Assembly: GCF_002237365.1 (NCBI RefSeq)
Contig: NZ_NMUO01000024.1
Span: forward strand, 1 to 42,775
DNA from: Zobellella denitrificans
Lineage (GTDB): Bacteria; Pseudomonadota; Gammaproteobacteria; Enterobacterales; Aeromonadaceae
Length of the DNA stretch: 42,775 bases
Reading direction: 5' to 3'
The position numbers and the translations under genes are program-made. The first letter of the stretch is position 1. Each line of letters starts with the position of its first letter. Positions 1 through 8,200 of the stretch are shown in pieces. The notes below the pieces were generated by a model that saw only the letters and a program-made list of their open reading frames with translations, did no database searches and was not told where the DNA came from.

Positions 1-479
1 CGCGGGGTTGGCCTTGGCCCACGTCCTCGCCCAGGCGGGGTAGGTGACACTCTGGACCGGGCCCGGCCGCAGGGCACGGCCCGCCTCGCTCTCCGGCCCG
101 AGGTGGGGTAGGACACCTTCTGTACCGGGCCCGGCCGCAGGGCACGGCCCGCCTCGCTCTCCGGCCCGGGAGCCGCGGACTCGGCGGTCTGACCCGGCGC
201 CGGCGGGGATGCCTGGCTGGCCGCCTTGCCGTCGTTGGTCCCGGCCACTTCCATCTCGAACAGGGGCGCATGCACCCGCGCCATCTCGCCCTTGGCCACG
301 TACAGCCGGGTGATGGTGCCCCCATGCACCGCCGGTATCTGCACCAGGGCCTTGTCGGTCATCACGTCGCAGATGGCCTGATCCTCGGCGACCTTGTCGC
401 CTTCGCTGACCAGCCACTCCACCAGTTCGCATTCCACTATGCCCTCGCCGATATCCGGCAGGTAGAAATCCTGTTTCAT
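1..479 (-). CDS. bkdB: Branched-chain 2-oxoacid dehydrogenase E2 (dihydrolipoamide acyltransferase), N-terminal part
   Basis: This is the lipoyl-bearing acyltransferase core of the branched-chain 2-oxoacid dehydrogenase complex, which passes the acyl group from E1 to CoA. Only the first ~159 codons are in the window. The start at 479 gives MKQDFYLPDIGEGIVE, the usual E2 opening. A complete lipoyl domain follows (residues ~3-78) with the modifiable lysine in VMTDKALVQIPA. An Ala/Pro-rich linker comes next; the subunit-binding and catalytic domains lie beyond the edge. It starts 8 bp after bkdA2, so it is the third gene of the operon. The linker holds a 68-bp imperfect direct repeat, after which this frame becomes Arg/Pro-rich but stays open to the edge, so the true downstream frame is uncertain. 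The assignment to branched-chain rather than pyruvate dehydrogenase rests on the E1 neighbours. Confidence 0.85.
   Translation of the reverse strand, partial: MKQDFYLPDIGEGIVECELVEWLVSEGDKVAEDQAICDVMTDKALVQIPAVHGGTITRLYVAKGEMARVHAPLFEMEVAGTNDGKAASQASPPAPGQTAESAAPGPESEAGRALRPGPVQKVSYPTSGRRARRAVPCGRARSRVSPTPPGRGRGPRPTP
33..168. repeat. Two copies of a 68-bp imperfect direct repeat in the bkdB linker
   Basis: Bases 33-100 and 101-168 are adjacent copies of a 68-bp unit. The last ~40 bp of each copy are identical, and the first ~28 bp differ at several positions. Because 68 is not a multiple of three, the two copies are read in different frames within bkdB. The peptide GPESEAGRALRPGPVQ is read in the bkdB frame in the upstream copy (101-168), and the same peptide appears only in another frame in the second copy. 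Confidence 0.8.
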
Positions 480-487
480 GCCGCCCC

Positions 488-1465
488 CTAGAAGTTCACC
501 GTCCGCACTATCGCCTCGAAGGTCTTGAGGTGATCCGCCATGTATTCCTTCTCCAGCGCCAGGGGGTAGGGCGTGTCCAGGCCGCAGACCCGGGCGATGG
601 GACTCTCGAGATAGAGGAAGCAGCGCTGCTGGATGCTGGCCGCGATTTCCCCGGCAAAGCCGCCGGTGAGCGGCGCCTCGTGGTTGATCACCAGGCGACC
701 GGTCTTGAGCACCGACTCGGCCACCCGCTCCAGGTCCCAGGGCGCCAGGCTGCGCAGATCGACAAGCTCGCAGGAAATGCCCTGTTGCCCGGCCAGCTCC
801 GCCGCCTTATGCACCACTTCCATCTGGGCGCCCCAGGCCAGCACGGTGACATCGCTCCCCTCCTGCACCACCTCGGCCTGGCCCAGGGGCAGCTCGTAGT
901 AGTCCTCGTCCACCTCGCCCACGGCAGCGCGATAGAGTCGCTTGGGCTCGAAGAACAACACCGGATCCGGGCAATTGATGGCCGCCAGCAGCAGCCCCTT
1001 GGCCTGGGCCGGATCCCGGGGCACCACCAGGCGCAGGCCGGGGGTGTGGGTAAAGTAGGCCTCCGGCGACTGGCTGTGGTAGTGGCCGCCGGCGATGCCG
1101 CCGCCGTAGGGGGTGCGCAGCACCAGGCCGCCCACGTCGAACTGGTTGCCGGAGCGATAGCGGAACTTGGCGGTTTCGTTGACCAGTTGATCGAAGGCCG
1201 GGTAGATGTAGTCGGCGAACTGGATCTCGGCCACCGGCTTCAGCCCCCGGGCCGCCATGCCGTTGGCGAAGCCGATGATGCCCTGCTCGGTGAGGGGTGT
1301 GTTGAAGCAGCGGTGCTTGCCGTATTTGTCCTGCAGCTTGCTGGTGGCGCGGAAGACGCCACCGAAGTGGCCCACGTCCTCGCCGAAGCAGACCACGCTC
1401 TCGTCCCGGGCCATGGCCAGATCCAGGGCGTTGTTGATGGCCTGCAGCATGTTCATCTGTGCCAT
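488..1465 (-). CDS. bkdA2: Branched-chain 2-oxoacid dehydrogenase E1 beta subunit
   Basis: This is the beta subunit (325 aa) of the thiamine-diphosphate-dependent E1 that decarboxylates the 2-oxoacids from Val, Leu and Ile. The protein opens [25 protein letters not shown] and has the transketolase-like pyrimidine-binding region with [15 protein letters not shown] (~residues 27-41), [16 protein letters not shown] (~57-72) and the C-terminal transketolase domain with RLVINHEAP. Length is normal for the family. Its ATG overlaps the TAA of bkdA1 by one base (TAATG), a typical sign of translational coupling, and bkdB follows after 8 bp. The alternative, a pyruvate dehydrogenase E1 beta, is less likely given the bkd-type alpha subunit and gene order. 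Confidence 0.9.
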   Translation of the reverse strand: MAQMNMLQAINNALDLAMARDESVVCFGEDVGHFGGVFRATSKLQDKYGKHRCFNTPLTEQGIIGFANGMAARGLKPVAEIQFADYIYPAFDQLVNETAKFRYRSGNQFDVGGLVLRTPYGGGIAGGHYHSQSPEAYFTHTPGLRLVVPRDPAQAKGLLLAAINCPDPVLFFEPKRLYRAAVGEVDEDYYELPLGQAEVVQEGSDVTVLAWGAQMEVVHKAAELAGQQGISCELVDLRSLAPWDLERVAESVLKTGRLVINHEAPLTGGFAGEIAASIQQRCFLYLESPIARVCGLDTPYPLALEKEYMADHLKTFEAIVRTVNF

Positions 1466-2649
1466 TAGTCGAGCCTCCCTGAGGTCACCGGATAGGCGTC
1501 CGGATAGCGGCGGATATGCTCCCTTAGCGCCTCGAGCTGGGCCTTGAGGGCGGGCGGGGGCTCGGCATAGACATCCTCTATCAGGCTGTCCAGGCGGGGT
1601 TTGGGCACCTGCTCCGCCTCCTTCACCGCCTCCAGCACCTCCTGGCGCAGGGCGTCGGTGGCGATTTGATCCGCCGCCTCGTCCAGCCAGCCCTGGTTGA
1701 GCAACCAGCGCCGAAAGCGGGCGATGGGATCCTGCTTGCGCCAGCGTTCCTCCTCTTCCCGGGAACGGTAGCCGCTGGGATCGTCGGAGGAGGAATGGGC
1801 GCCCAGGCGGTAGGCGATGGCCTCGACCAGCACCGGCTCCTGCTGCTCCAGGGCCAGCTTGCGCGCCAGCCGGGTCGCCTCGTACACCGCCAGGGCGTCG
1901 GCCCCGTCCACCCGGATGGCCTGGATGCCGTAGCCCACCGCCCGGCAGGCGATGCCGTCGCCGATAAACTGCTCGCTGGCCGGGGTGGAGATGGCATAAC
2001 CGTTGTTGCGACAGAAGAAGATCACCGGCGCCCGTAGCACGGCGGCCATGTTAAGGCCGGCGTGGAAGTCCCCCTCGGAGGCGGCGCCCTCGCCGAAATA
2101 GCAGAGGGTGGTGTTGCTCTCCCCCTTCAGCCGTTGGGCGTAGGCATAGCCGCTGGCCTGGGGGATCTGGGTGCCCAGGGGCGAGGAAATGGTCATGAAA
2201 CGGATGTCCCGGCTGCCGTAGTGCACCGGCATCTGCCGCCCCTTACCCAGATCCCGCTCGTTGGAAAACAGCTGGTTCATAAACTGCTCCAGGGTGAAGC
2301 CCCGGTAGCGCAGGGCCCCCTGCTCCCGGTACTGGGCCATGATCATGTCGTGCCTGTCGAGGGCGGCGGCACTGGCCACGGCGGCAGCCTCCTCCCCCAG
2401 GCATTGCATGTAGAAGCTGATCCGCCCCTGGCGCTGGGCCGCCAGCATGCGCTCGTCGAGCACCCGGATAAACACCATGCTGTCGTAGATGTGGAGCGCC
2501 GTATCCCGGTCCAGTACCGGCGGCGAGGCGCCGGCAAAGAGGGTACCGTCGTCCTGCAATATCCTCAGGGTGGGAATGCTCAGGGCATGGGCCCCGGTGA
2601 ACTGGGCCTGGTGCACAGTGGTGGTGCTGGCATTGCTGGGATTGGTCAT
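1465..2649 (-). CDS. bkdA1: Branched-chain 2-oxoacid dehydrogenase E1 alpha subunit
   Basis: This is the alpha subunit (394 aa) of the branched-chain 2-oxoacid decarboxylase and the first gene of the bkd operon. The ThDP-binding motif runs from [11 protein letters not shown] (~residues 186-196) to CRNNGYAIS (~213-221). The segment [12 protein letters not shown] matches the loop that carries the regulatory serines in BCKDH E1 alpha proteins. The ~45-residue N-terminal extension before the dehydrogenase fold is usual for bacterial BkdA1. The gene is followed by bkdA2 with a 1-base overlap. The 109 bp upstream (2650-2758) hold the likely promoter; no dedicated regulator such as bkdR is in the window. 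Confidence 0.9.
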   Translation of the reverse strand: MTNPSNASTTTVHQAQFTGAHALSIPTLRILQDDGTLFAGASPPVLDRDTALHIYDSMVFIRVLDERMLAAQRQGRISFYMQCLGEEAAAVASAAALDRHDMIMAQYREQGALRYRGFTLEQFMNQLFSNERDLGKGRQMPVHYGSRDIRFMTISSPLGTQIPQASGYAYAQRLKGESNTTLCYFGEGAASEGDFHAGLNMAAVLRAPVIFFCRNNGYAISTPASEQFIGDGIACRAVGYGIQAIRVDGADALAVYEATRLARKLALEQQEPVLVEAIAYRLGAHSSSDDPSGYRSREEEERWRKQDPIARFRRWLLNQGWLDEAADQIATDALRQEVLEAVKEAEQVPKPRLDSLIEDVYAEPPPALKAQLEALREHIRRYPDAYPVTSGRLD

Positions 2650-2723
2650 GGCGTCACTCCCATCGCCGCTGGCGAGTCAGGAAACGGAGCCGCCGCGATA
2701 AACGGCAGCTCAATATGACGCCA

Positions 2724-2729
2724 ATTATA
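2724..2729 (-). promoter_or_regulatory. Candidate -10 box for the bkd operon
   Basis: On the minus strand these bases read TATAAT, a perfect -10 hexamer, about 75 bp before the bkdA1 start. No convincing -35 lies at 16-18 bp, so the promoter may need an activator. This is inferred from position and motif only. Confidence 0.35.
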
Positions 2730-2749
2730 ACACCTGGGCAACAAGTCGC

Positions 2750-2767
2750 AGGACCTGCTCAGGTCCT
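2750..2767. repeat. Perfect 8-bp inverted repeat at the end of the chemoreceptor gene
   Basis: AGGACCTG and CAGGTCCT flank a 2-base centre and overlap the chemoreceptor stop codon (2759-2761). There is no T-run on the minus strand after it, so a classical terminator is unlikely. It sits just upstream of the candidate bkd -10 box, so an operator for bkd is possible. Confidence 0.4.
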
Positions 2768-4897
2768 CAGCCGCCCCAGATCCTGATCCAGTCCGGCGGA
2801 GAGGCCGCTCAGCCGCTGGCCGTGCTCGCCCACCTCCCCGGCCAGCTCCGCCAGCTCGGCGGCGGCCTCGCCCAGGGTGGTGAGGTTGCGGTTGATGTCG
2901 CCGGACACCGCGCTCTGCTCCTCGGCGGAGGTGGCCATCTGGGTCACATGATCGCTGATGGTCTCGATAAGGCCGGCCACCCGGGCCAGCTCCTGGTAGG
3001 CCTCGCGGGAGCTGGCCGAGGTCTGCCCGGCCCGGGAGGCGCCCTGCTCCATGATCCGCACCGTGGCGCCCACCTGGCTGTTGAGCCGTTCGATGAGTTC
3101 GGCGATGTCATCGGTGGACTGGCGGGGCTTGGCCGCCAGGGCCCGCACCTCGTCGGCCACCACCGCGAAGCCCCGGCCCTGCTCGCCGGCCCGGGCCGCT
3201 TCGATGGCGGCGTTCAGGGCCAGCAGGTTGGTCTGCTCGGCGATGGCGCGGATCACCTCGAGGATGCTGTTGATGGCATCGCTGCGCTCCGCCACCTGGT
3301 TGACGGCACCGGCCGCCTCCTGTACTTCCGTGGCCAGTTGGCCGATGTCGTCCACCGTGCCCGCCAGCCGGTCCTGGGTCGCCTTCAGCGCCTGGTTGGC
3401 CTGGCCCGCTTCTATCGCCGCCTGCTCCGAGAAGCGGGCCACCTCCGTCGCCGCCACGCTCATCTCGTTCATGGCGGTGACCACCGACTCCAGCTCCCGA
3501 TTCTGGCGCCCCACCTCCTCGCGCATACGGCTGGCCAGGCGGGCGCCGTTTTCCGACTCGCTGCCGACCTCGGCCCCGGTATGCTTGAGCCGGCCGACCA
3601 GCTGGCGCAGCTTGTCGATAAAGCCGTTGAAGCCGCCGGACAGGGCGATCAGCTCCTTGTGGGTATCGATGTCGATGACTCGGGTCAGGTCTCCCTCGGC
3701 ACTGTTCAGCTCATGGATTCGCTCCCGCATCAATTGCAGTGGCCGGGTGATGGTACGTACCAGCAGCATCATGGCGCCGATGCCAGCCAAGATGATGAGA
3801 CCGCCGGCCAGCCACTGCTGCCGGGTCAGGCTGGCCACTCCCGCGGCCAGCCCGGCCTGCAGGGCCGATACCTCGGCCAGGGCCACCGAACGGGGAACCC
3901 CGATCAACAGCGACCAGCTCGCCTCCGCCGCCGGTATCTGCAGCCGGTAGCTGCCGTAGAGGTGCTCGGCCGTGACCAGGCTGCCCTCCCCCCTGGCCAG
4001 GGCCTGCCATTGGCCGCTTTCCTCGGCTCCCGCCGCCTCCGCCAGGGGGCGCCCCAGCTTGTCGGGATAGCGGCTGGAGGCCACGATGAGACCCTGGCTG
4101 CTGAGCAGTAGCACCTCGGCCTGCCCCTGGTAGAGGGAGGCGGCCAGCTGCTCCAGTTGCCGCTGAAAGGCGGGCAGGTTGATGTCCGAGCCCGCCACGC
4201 CGCGAAAGCGCCCTTCGGCGACGATGGGCACCGTCAGGCTGGTCATCAGCTCGCTGTAGCCGGGCTGGATCTCGTACAGGTAGGGCTCCATCAGGCAGGG
4301 CCGGCCGGTCTCCATGGGACAGAGGTACCACTCGGCGTTGCGCACCCCGAACTCGTTGCGGCTCTGATCGTGTTTCTCGTCGGCACCGCCGATGATCTGC
4401 TGCTCCAGGCGTCCGTCCTGGTGGCGCACCACATAGACCTCCAGGCTGCCGGCCCCGGTCACCGAATGGTCGTAGCCGCTGAGGAAAAGGGCGTCCTCGC
4501 CGTCGTAGGCGTTGGCCTCGAACTGGCTGTAGCTGGAACCCAGTTGCCGGTTGGCCATCAGCAACTGCCGGTTCAGGGCCACCACCTGCTCCCGGCTGAG
4601 TCGTTCGAAGGCGGGCAGGACGGCATTCTCGGCCAGTATGGTGGCCAGGGTGAGGGGCGAGCGGAAACTCTCGTTGATAAAGCCGGCCAGCTGCGCTCCG
4701 GCCTCGGCGGCCTGGCTCTGCAGCCGTTCGCTGACTTCCCGGATCAGCACCCGGGAACTGTCGTCCCCGACCTGACCGGCCGTGCGCTGCAGGAAGAGGC
4801 TGACCACCCCATTGAGCACCAGTATGCTGAGCAACAGCATCAGGCCGGTGGCCAGGAACAGCTTGGCCGACAGCGCCGTTTTCTTTATCTGCATCAT
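2759..4897 (-). CDS. Methyl-accepting chemotaxis protein with dCache-type sensor
   Basis: This transmembrane chemoreceptor (712 aa) signals to CheA/CheW. It has a first membrane segment (~residues 13-34), a large periplasmic region (~35-360) of double-Cache (dCache_1) type, a second membrane segment (~362-380), a HAMP domain (~381-433) and a cytoplasmic signalling domain. The hairpin tip, [19 protein letters not shown] followed by [15 protein letters not shown] (~554-587), is canonical. The next stretch reads [11 protein letters not shown], with a proline at ~591 where other receptors usually have Thr. There is no C-terminal CheR-docking pentapeptide (it ends DLGRLRT). The ligand cannot be told from the sequence, although dCache sensors commonly bind amino acids or organic acids. 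The first two codons are both ATG, so the start is uncertain by one residue. It is a single gene between the bkd operon and aceA. Confidence 0.92.
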   Translation of the reverse strand: MMQIKKTALSAKLFLATGLMLLLSILVLNGVVSLFLQRTAGQVGDDSSRVLIREVSERLQSQAAEAGAQLAGFINESFRSPLTLATILAENAVLPAFERLSREQVVALNRQLLMANRQLGSSYSQFEANAYDGEDALFLSGYDHSVTGAGSLEVYVVRHQDGRLEQQIIGGADEKHDQSRNEFGVRNAEWYLCPMETGRPCLMEPYLYEIQPGYSELMTSLTVPIVAEGRFRGVAGSDINLPAFQRQLEQLAASLYQGQAEVLLLSSQGLIVASSRYPDKLGRPLAEAAGAEESGQWQALARGEGSLVTAEHLYGSYRLQIPAAEASWSLLIGVPRSVALAEVSALQAGLAAGVASLTRQQWLAGGLIILAGIGAMMLLVRTITRPLQLMRERIHELNSAEGDLTRVIDIDTHKELIALSGGFNGFIDKLRQLVGRLKHTGAEVGSESENGARLASRMREEVGRQNRELESVVTAMNEMSVAATEVARFSEQAAIEAGQANQALKATQDRLAGTVDDIGQLATEVQEAAGAVNQVAERSDAINSILEVIRAIAEQTNLLALNAAIEAARAGEQGRGFAVVADEVRALAAKPRQSTDDIAELIERLNSQVGATVRIMEQGASRAGQTSASSREAYQELARVAGLIETISDHVTQMATSAEEQSAVSGDINRNLTTLGEAAAELAELAGEVGEHGQRLSGLSAGLDQDLGRLRT

Positions 4898-5034
4898 TCT
4901 GTTTCAGATCCTTCTGCGTTGGATTGCCATGGAGCCGGATGACAACAGCCTTGGTCCCCTTATTCCGGGAAGCAATACTTTCCCTGCATCGGCCATGGGT
5001 GCATTTACTTAACACCTGTATAGGAATATGGCAA

Positions 5035-5062
5035 ATAAAAAAGGCAGCCCGGAGGCTGCCAA
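5035..5062 (-). terminator. Rho-independent terminator of aceA
   Basis: GGCAGCC (5043-5049) pairs with GGCTGCC (5054-5060) around a 4-base loop. On the minus strand the stem is followed by six U residues (A-run 5037-5042). It lies ~55 bp after the aceA stop and before the chemoreceptor start. Confidence 0.85.
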
Positions 5063-5115
5063 AACGAGATGGACCTAGTTGGTATTTTTCTTTCTCAGTT
5101 GACCCTGTTTTGCAA

Positions 5116-6714
5116 TCAGATGTTCTCGAACTGGCCCATGGTGTTGTCCTTGCCGCCGGCCTTCAGCGCCGCCTCGCCGGCGAAGAACTCCTTGTGGTCA
5201 TCGCCGATGTTGGAGCCGGCCATGTCCTGGTGCTTGACGGTGGCGATGCCCTGGCGGATCTCCTTGCGCTGTACGCCCGCCACATAGGCCAGCATGCCCT
5301 CGTCGCCGAAGTAGCCCTTGGCCAGGTTGTCGGTGGACAGGGCCGCGGTGTGGTAGGTCGGCAGCGTGATCAGGTGGTGGAAGATGCCGGCTTCCCGCGC
5401 CGCGTCGCGCTGGAAGTTGGCCGTCCACTGATCGGCCAGGCGGCCCAGCTCGGTGTCGTCGTAGTCGGCGCTCATCAGCTTGGCGCGGTCGTAGGCGGAC
5501 AGGTCCTTGCCTTCGGCGGCCCAGGCGTCGAACACCTGCTGGCGGAAGTTCAGGGTCCAGTTGAAGGACGGGCTGTTGTTGTACACCAGCTTGGCATTGG
5601 GCACCACTTCACGGATACGGTCCACCATGCCCTTGATCTGGCCGATATGGGGCTTCTCGGTCTCGATCCACAGCAGGTCGGCGCCGTGCTGCAGGCTGGT
5701 GATGCAGTCCAGCACCACCCGATCCTCGCCGGAGCCCGGCTTGAAGCAGAACAGGCCGGAGGCCAGGCGCTTGACCTTGAGCAGCTTGCCCTGGGACTTG
5801 ATCACCACGTCGCCGTTGTCGATGTCGTCGGCCGAGTCGATGTAGTCGCCATCGAGGAAGCTGTTGTACAGATCCCCCAGATCCCCCGGCTCGTTGGTCA
5901 CCGCGATCTGCTTGGTCAGGCCGGCACCCAGGGAGTCGGTGCGCGCCACTATCACGCCGTCGTCCACCCCCAGTTCCAGGAAGGCCAGGCGTACCGCGTT
6001 GATCTTGGCCAGGAAGTCGGCGTGGGGCACCGTCACCTTGCCATCCTGGTGGCCGCACTGCTTCTCGTCGGACACCTGGTTCTCGATCTGGATGCAGCAG
6101 GCCCCCGCTTCGATCATCTTCTTGGCCAGCAGGTAGGTCGCCTCGGCGTTGCCGAAACCGGCATCGATGTCGGCGACAATCGGCACCACATGGGTTTCGT
6201 GGTTGTCGATCTGGCTCAGAAGCTCTTTGGCCTTGGCCTCGTCACCGGCTTGCCGGGCCTCTTCCAGGGCGCGGAACAGGTGGTTCAGCTCCCAGGCGTC
6301 GGCCTGGCGCAGGAAGGTGTAGAGCTCCTCGATCAGGGCCGGCACCGAGGTCTTCTCGTGCATGGACTGATCCGGCAGCGGGCCGAACTCGGAGCGCAGG
6401 GCCGCCACCATCCAGCCGGACAGGTAGAGGTAGCGCCGCTTGGTGCTGCCGAAATGCTTCTTGATGGAGATCAGTTTCTGCTGGCCGATGAAACCGTGCC
6501 AGCACCCCAGGGACTGGGTGTACTGGGACGAGTCCTGGTCGTAGGCGGCCATGTCTTCGCGCATGATCCTGGCGGTGTACCTGGCGATGTCCAGGCCGGT
6601 CTTGAACCGGTTCTGGGCACGCATGCGGGCGGCGTACTCGGGTTTGATGGCGCTCCAGCTCGGATTCTGCTTGATCAATGACGCCAGGGTATCAAGGTCG
6701 TGTGCGTATGGCAT
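5116..6714 (-). CDS. aceA: Isocitrate lyase, long form
   Basis: The enzyme cleaves isocitrate to glyoxylate and succinate, the first step of the glyoxylate shunt for growth on acetate and fatty acids. At 532 aa it belongs to the longer isocitrate lyase subgroup, as in Pseudomonas aeruginosa, rather than the ~434-aa E. coli type. The catalytic loop is KQCGH (~residues 218-222, nucleophile C220), where the E. coli type has KKCGH; the KQCGHQDGK form is normal in this subgroup. The metal and substrate segment VADIDAGFGNAEATY is at ~180-194. The protein ends QFENI. The start ATG (6712-6714) is preceded by GAGGA at proper spacing. Malate synthase (aceB/glcB) is not in the window. A strong terminator follows. 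Acetyl-CoA from the bkd and fadE pathways in this window would feed this shunt. Confidence 0.95.
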   Translation of the reverse strand: MPYAHDLDTLASLIKQNPSWSAIKPEYAARMRAQNRFKTGLDIARYTARIMREDMAAYDQDSSQYTQSLGCWHGFIGQQKLISIKKHFGSTKRRYLYLSGWMVAALRSEFGPLPDQSMHEKTSVPALIEELYTFLRQADAWELNHLFRALEEARQAGDEAKAKELLSQIDNHETHVVPIVADIDAGFGNAEATYLLAKKMIEAGACCIQIENQVSDEKQCGHQDGKVTVPHADFLAKINAVRLAFLELGVDDGVIVARTDSLGAGLTKQIAVTNEPGDLGDLYNSFLDGDYIDSADDIDNGDVVIKSQGKLLKVKRLASGLFCFKPGSGEDRVVLDCITSLQHGADLLWIETEKPHIGQIKGMVDRIREVVPNAKLVYNNSPSFNWTLNFRQQVFDAWAAEGKDLSAYDRAKLMSADYDDTELGRLADQWTANFQRDAAREAGIFHHLITLPTYHTAALSTDNLAKGYFGDEGMLAYVAGVQRKEIRQGIATVKHQDMAGSNIGDDHKEFFAGEAALKAGGKDNTMGQFENI

Positions 6715-7102
6715 GGTCTCAAGTCCTCTCTTGTATGATTTGCGCTCTGTTCAGCGGCATTAAACTTCCCTGTCAAACCGGCAATACCTCCGGGTCCTTC
6801 CCGCTTGCCGGCATTGGCAGTGATGCTCTCGTTATATTTGGCTTCGCAACAAGGCCGGTGCTTGTTATCCGGACACTGTATCGGTGTCTCCGTTATTGGT
6901 GCCCCTTTTCCTTGTTGCTCTGCATCGCTGTACGGTTATTAAGGTGCGCAATAGACCGGAAAAGATCAAGATCCAATTTCACAAAAATACAACACAGGTC
7001 ACACTACAAATTCGCTTTACGACTAAAGTCAAACCCCATAAAAATCACTTGGTTACTGGATTAACCCATTAACCACCACTGGACCAAGACAAATATAAAT
7101 GT

Positions 7103-7125
7103 AATTAAATTACGTTAATTTAATT
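7103..7125. repeat. AT-rich perfect inverted repeat
   Basis: AATTAAATTA (7103-7112) and TAATTTAATT (7116-7125) are perfect inverted arms around CGT. It is the centre of the AT-rich stretch upstream of aceA and ahpC. It may be a protein-binding dyad or a nucleoid-protein site; the binder is unknown. Confidence 0.5.
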
Positions 7126-7207
7126 CATATGCAATATATTATCCCGACTAAACTCCAAGGTTTGACAAATACCCTGCCGCTCTCCCTCAAGGCTTGAAAT
7201 ACAAGCA

Positions 7208-7225
7208 TTTAAACACATGTTTAAA
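7208..7225. repeat. Perfect inverted repeat TTTAAACA-CA-TGTTTAAA
   Basis: Eight-base arms are separated by two bases. With arms of this symmetry it looks like a dimeric regulator site rather than a terminator. It lies 9 bp before the hairpin at 7234. Confidence 0.5.
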
Positions 7226-7233
7226 AAAGTTTT

Positions 7234-7254
7234 CCGGGATTTTCCCGGCTTTTT
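7234..7254 (+). terminator. Candidate rho-independent terminator in the aceA-ahpC intergenic region
   Basis: CCGGGA (7234-7239) pairs with TCCCGG (7243-7248) around TTT, then CTTTTTG follows. That is a short plus-strand terminator with no annotated gene upstream on that strand, so it could end a small RNA or a leader transcript. It overlaps a longer alternative hairpin (7245-7272), so the two cannot form together. Confidence 0.45.
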
Positions 7255-7272
7255 GCGCTCGCAAAAAGCCGG
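7245..7272. repeat. Perfect 13-bp inverted repeat overlapping the candidate terminator
   Basis: CCGGCTTTTTGCG and CGCAAAAAGCCGG are perfect inverted arms around CT. In RNA it would sequester the 3' arm and the U-run of the 7234-7254 hairpin, giving two mutually exclusive structures. Confidence 0.6.
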
Positions 7273-7425
7273 CGGTGACAGGCAACCAACACCGGCTTGC
7301 GGGTATCTGTGGTTGTTTTGTCATTTTTGGTCCTCCTCCCGGACCGGGCCTGCTCCGTCGCTTGGGCACCCACAGGAGTCCGACAGCACGGCTGCCGGCC
7401 ACGACGGCGGCGATAAAAAGGAGCG

Positions 7426-7462
7426 ATAGAAATTACCTATTAGAACAATAGAAAATAATCAC
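7426..7462 (+). promoter_or_regulatory. OxyR binding site upstream of ahpC
   Basis: The four-part OxyR pattern ATAG-N7-CTAT-N7-ATAG-N7-CTAT is matched exactly in the first three elements: ATAG at 7426, CTAT at 7437 and ATAG at 7448. The fourth (7459-7462) reads TCAC. It lies directly upstream of the ahpC promoter, as in other OxyR-activated peroxidase genes, and oxyR itself is two genes downstream. Confidence 0.85.
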
Positions 7463-7491
7463 TTTATTGGATTCAGGACAGGGCCTAGTAT
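7463..7491 (+). promoter_or_regulatory. Candidate ahpC promoter
   Basis: A weak -35 (TTTATT, 7463-7468) is followed after 17 bp by a -10 (TAGTAT, 7486-7491). The -35 abuts the OxyR site, fitting an activated promoter. The expected transcript start near 7498 rules out the ATG inside the -10 as the ahpC start. Confidence 0.6.
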
Positions 7492-7540
7492 GGAAACCGT
7501 TCGAGAGACACACCCACTAACGACACATTTAGGAGCTAAC

Positions 7541-8107
7541 ATGGCTGTTGCAATCAACACCGAAATCAAACCCTTTACCGCCCAGGCTTACTACAACGGC
7601 GACTTCGTTCAAGTAACCGAGGCCGATCTGAAAGGCAAGTGGTCCATCGTGTTCTTCTACCCGGCCGACTTTACCTTCGTCTGCCCCACCGAACTGGGCG
7701 ACCTGGCCGACCACTATGCCGAACTGCAGAAGATGGGCGTCGAAGTGTACTCCGTGTCCACCGACACCCACTTCACCCACAAGGCCTGGCACGACAGTTC
7801 CGAGACCATCGGCAAGATCAAGTACTACATGGTGGGCGACCAGACCGGCACCATCACCAACAACTTCGGCGTGATGCGTGAAGGCCAGGGCCTGGCCGAC
7901 CGCGCCACCTTTATCATCGACCCCCAGGGCGTGATCCAGGCCATCGAAGTGACCGCCGAAGGCATCGGCCGTGATGCTTCCGACCTGCTGCGCAAGGTGA
8001 AGGCCGCCCAGTACGTGGCCGCCCACCCGGGTGAAGTCTGCCCCGCCAAATGGCAGGAAGGCGAAGCCACCCTGGCACCGTCCCTCGACCTGGTCGGCAA
8101 GATCTAA
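7541..8107 (+). CDS. ahpC: Alkyl hydroperoxide reductase peroxiredoxin subunit
   Basis: This typical 2-Cys peroxiredoxin (188 aa) reduces hydrogen peroxide and organic hydroperoxides in the cytoplasm and is recycled by AhpF. The peroxidatic cysteine is C48 in FTFVCPTEL and the resolving cysteine is ~C167 in [10 protein letters not shown]. Length and the ending LVGKI match E. coli AhpC (187 aa). The start chosen is ATG 7541, with AGGAG at 7531-7535. An in-frame ATG at 7490 would add 17 residues but lies inside the promoter. OxyR control is indicated by the operator at 7426-7462. A strong terminator separates it from ahpF, so most transcripts probably carry ahpC alone. Confidence 0.97.
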   Translation: MAVAINTEIKPFTAQAYYNGDFVQVTEADLKGKWSIVFFYPADFTFVCPTELGDLADHYAELQKMGVEVYSVSTDTHFTHKAWHDSSETIGKIKYYMVGDQTGTITNNFGVMREGQGLADRATFIIDPQGVIQAIEVTAEGIGRDASDLLRKVKAAQYVAAHPGEVCPAKWQEGEATLAPSLDLVGKI

Positions 8108-8122
8108 GACCCGGACAACTAC

Positions 8123-8171
8123 CCCGGCCCGCCGCGATGATGCCTCATCCGGTCGGCGGGCCGGGTTTTTT
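8123..8171 (+). terminator. Strong terminator between ahpC and ahpF
   Basis: CCCGGCCCGCCG (8123-8134) pairs perfectly with CGGCGGGCCGGG (8154-8165), and six T residues follow. It lies between two genes of one pathway, so it probably lowers ahpF expression relative to ahpC by partial termination. Confidence 0.9.
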
Positions 8172-8200
8172 ATACCCAAAATTCGGCACAGGACACGACT

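Larger units (their letters stand above)
6715..7425. other. Long intergenic region between aceA and ahpC, no supported gene
   Basis: About 700 bp separate the divergent aceA and ahpC. The few short reading frames here have no recognisable product or ribosome site, so none is called. The part from 6960 to 7145 is markedly AT-rich against the high-GC surroundings. Four perfect inverted repeats lie at 7103-7125, 7208-7225, 7234-7248 and 7245-7272 and are listed separately. The region must hold the aceA promoter (minus strand) and could hold an unannotated small RNA ending near 7254. Confidence 0.6.

Noticed and set aside
4924-6681. Long plus-strand frame of 585 codons
   Set aside because: It is antisense to aceA. 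High GC leaves the opposite frame open; the product has low-complexity Val/Gly/His composition and no known domain.
6678-7064. 128-codon plus-strand frame upstream of ahpC
   Set aside because: It overlaps the aceA start, has no ribosome site and no recognisable similarity, and runs into the AT-rich regulatory stretch.
7490-7540. Earlier ATG for ahpC at 7490
   Set aside because: It lies within the -10 box, upstream of the expected transcript start. The ATG at 7541 has AGGAG and gives the family N terminus.
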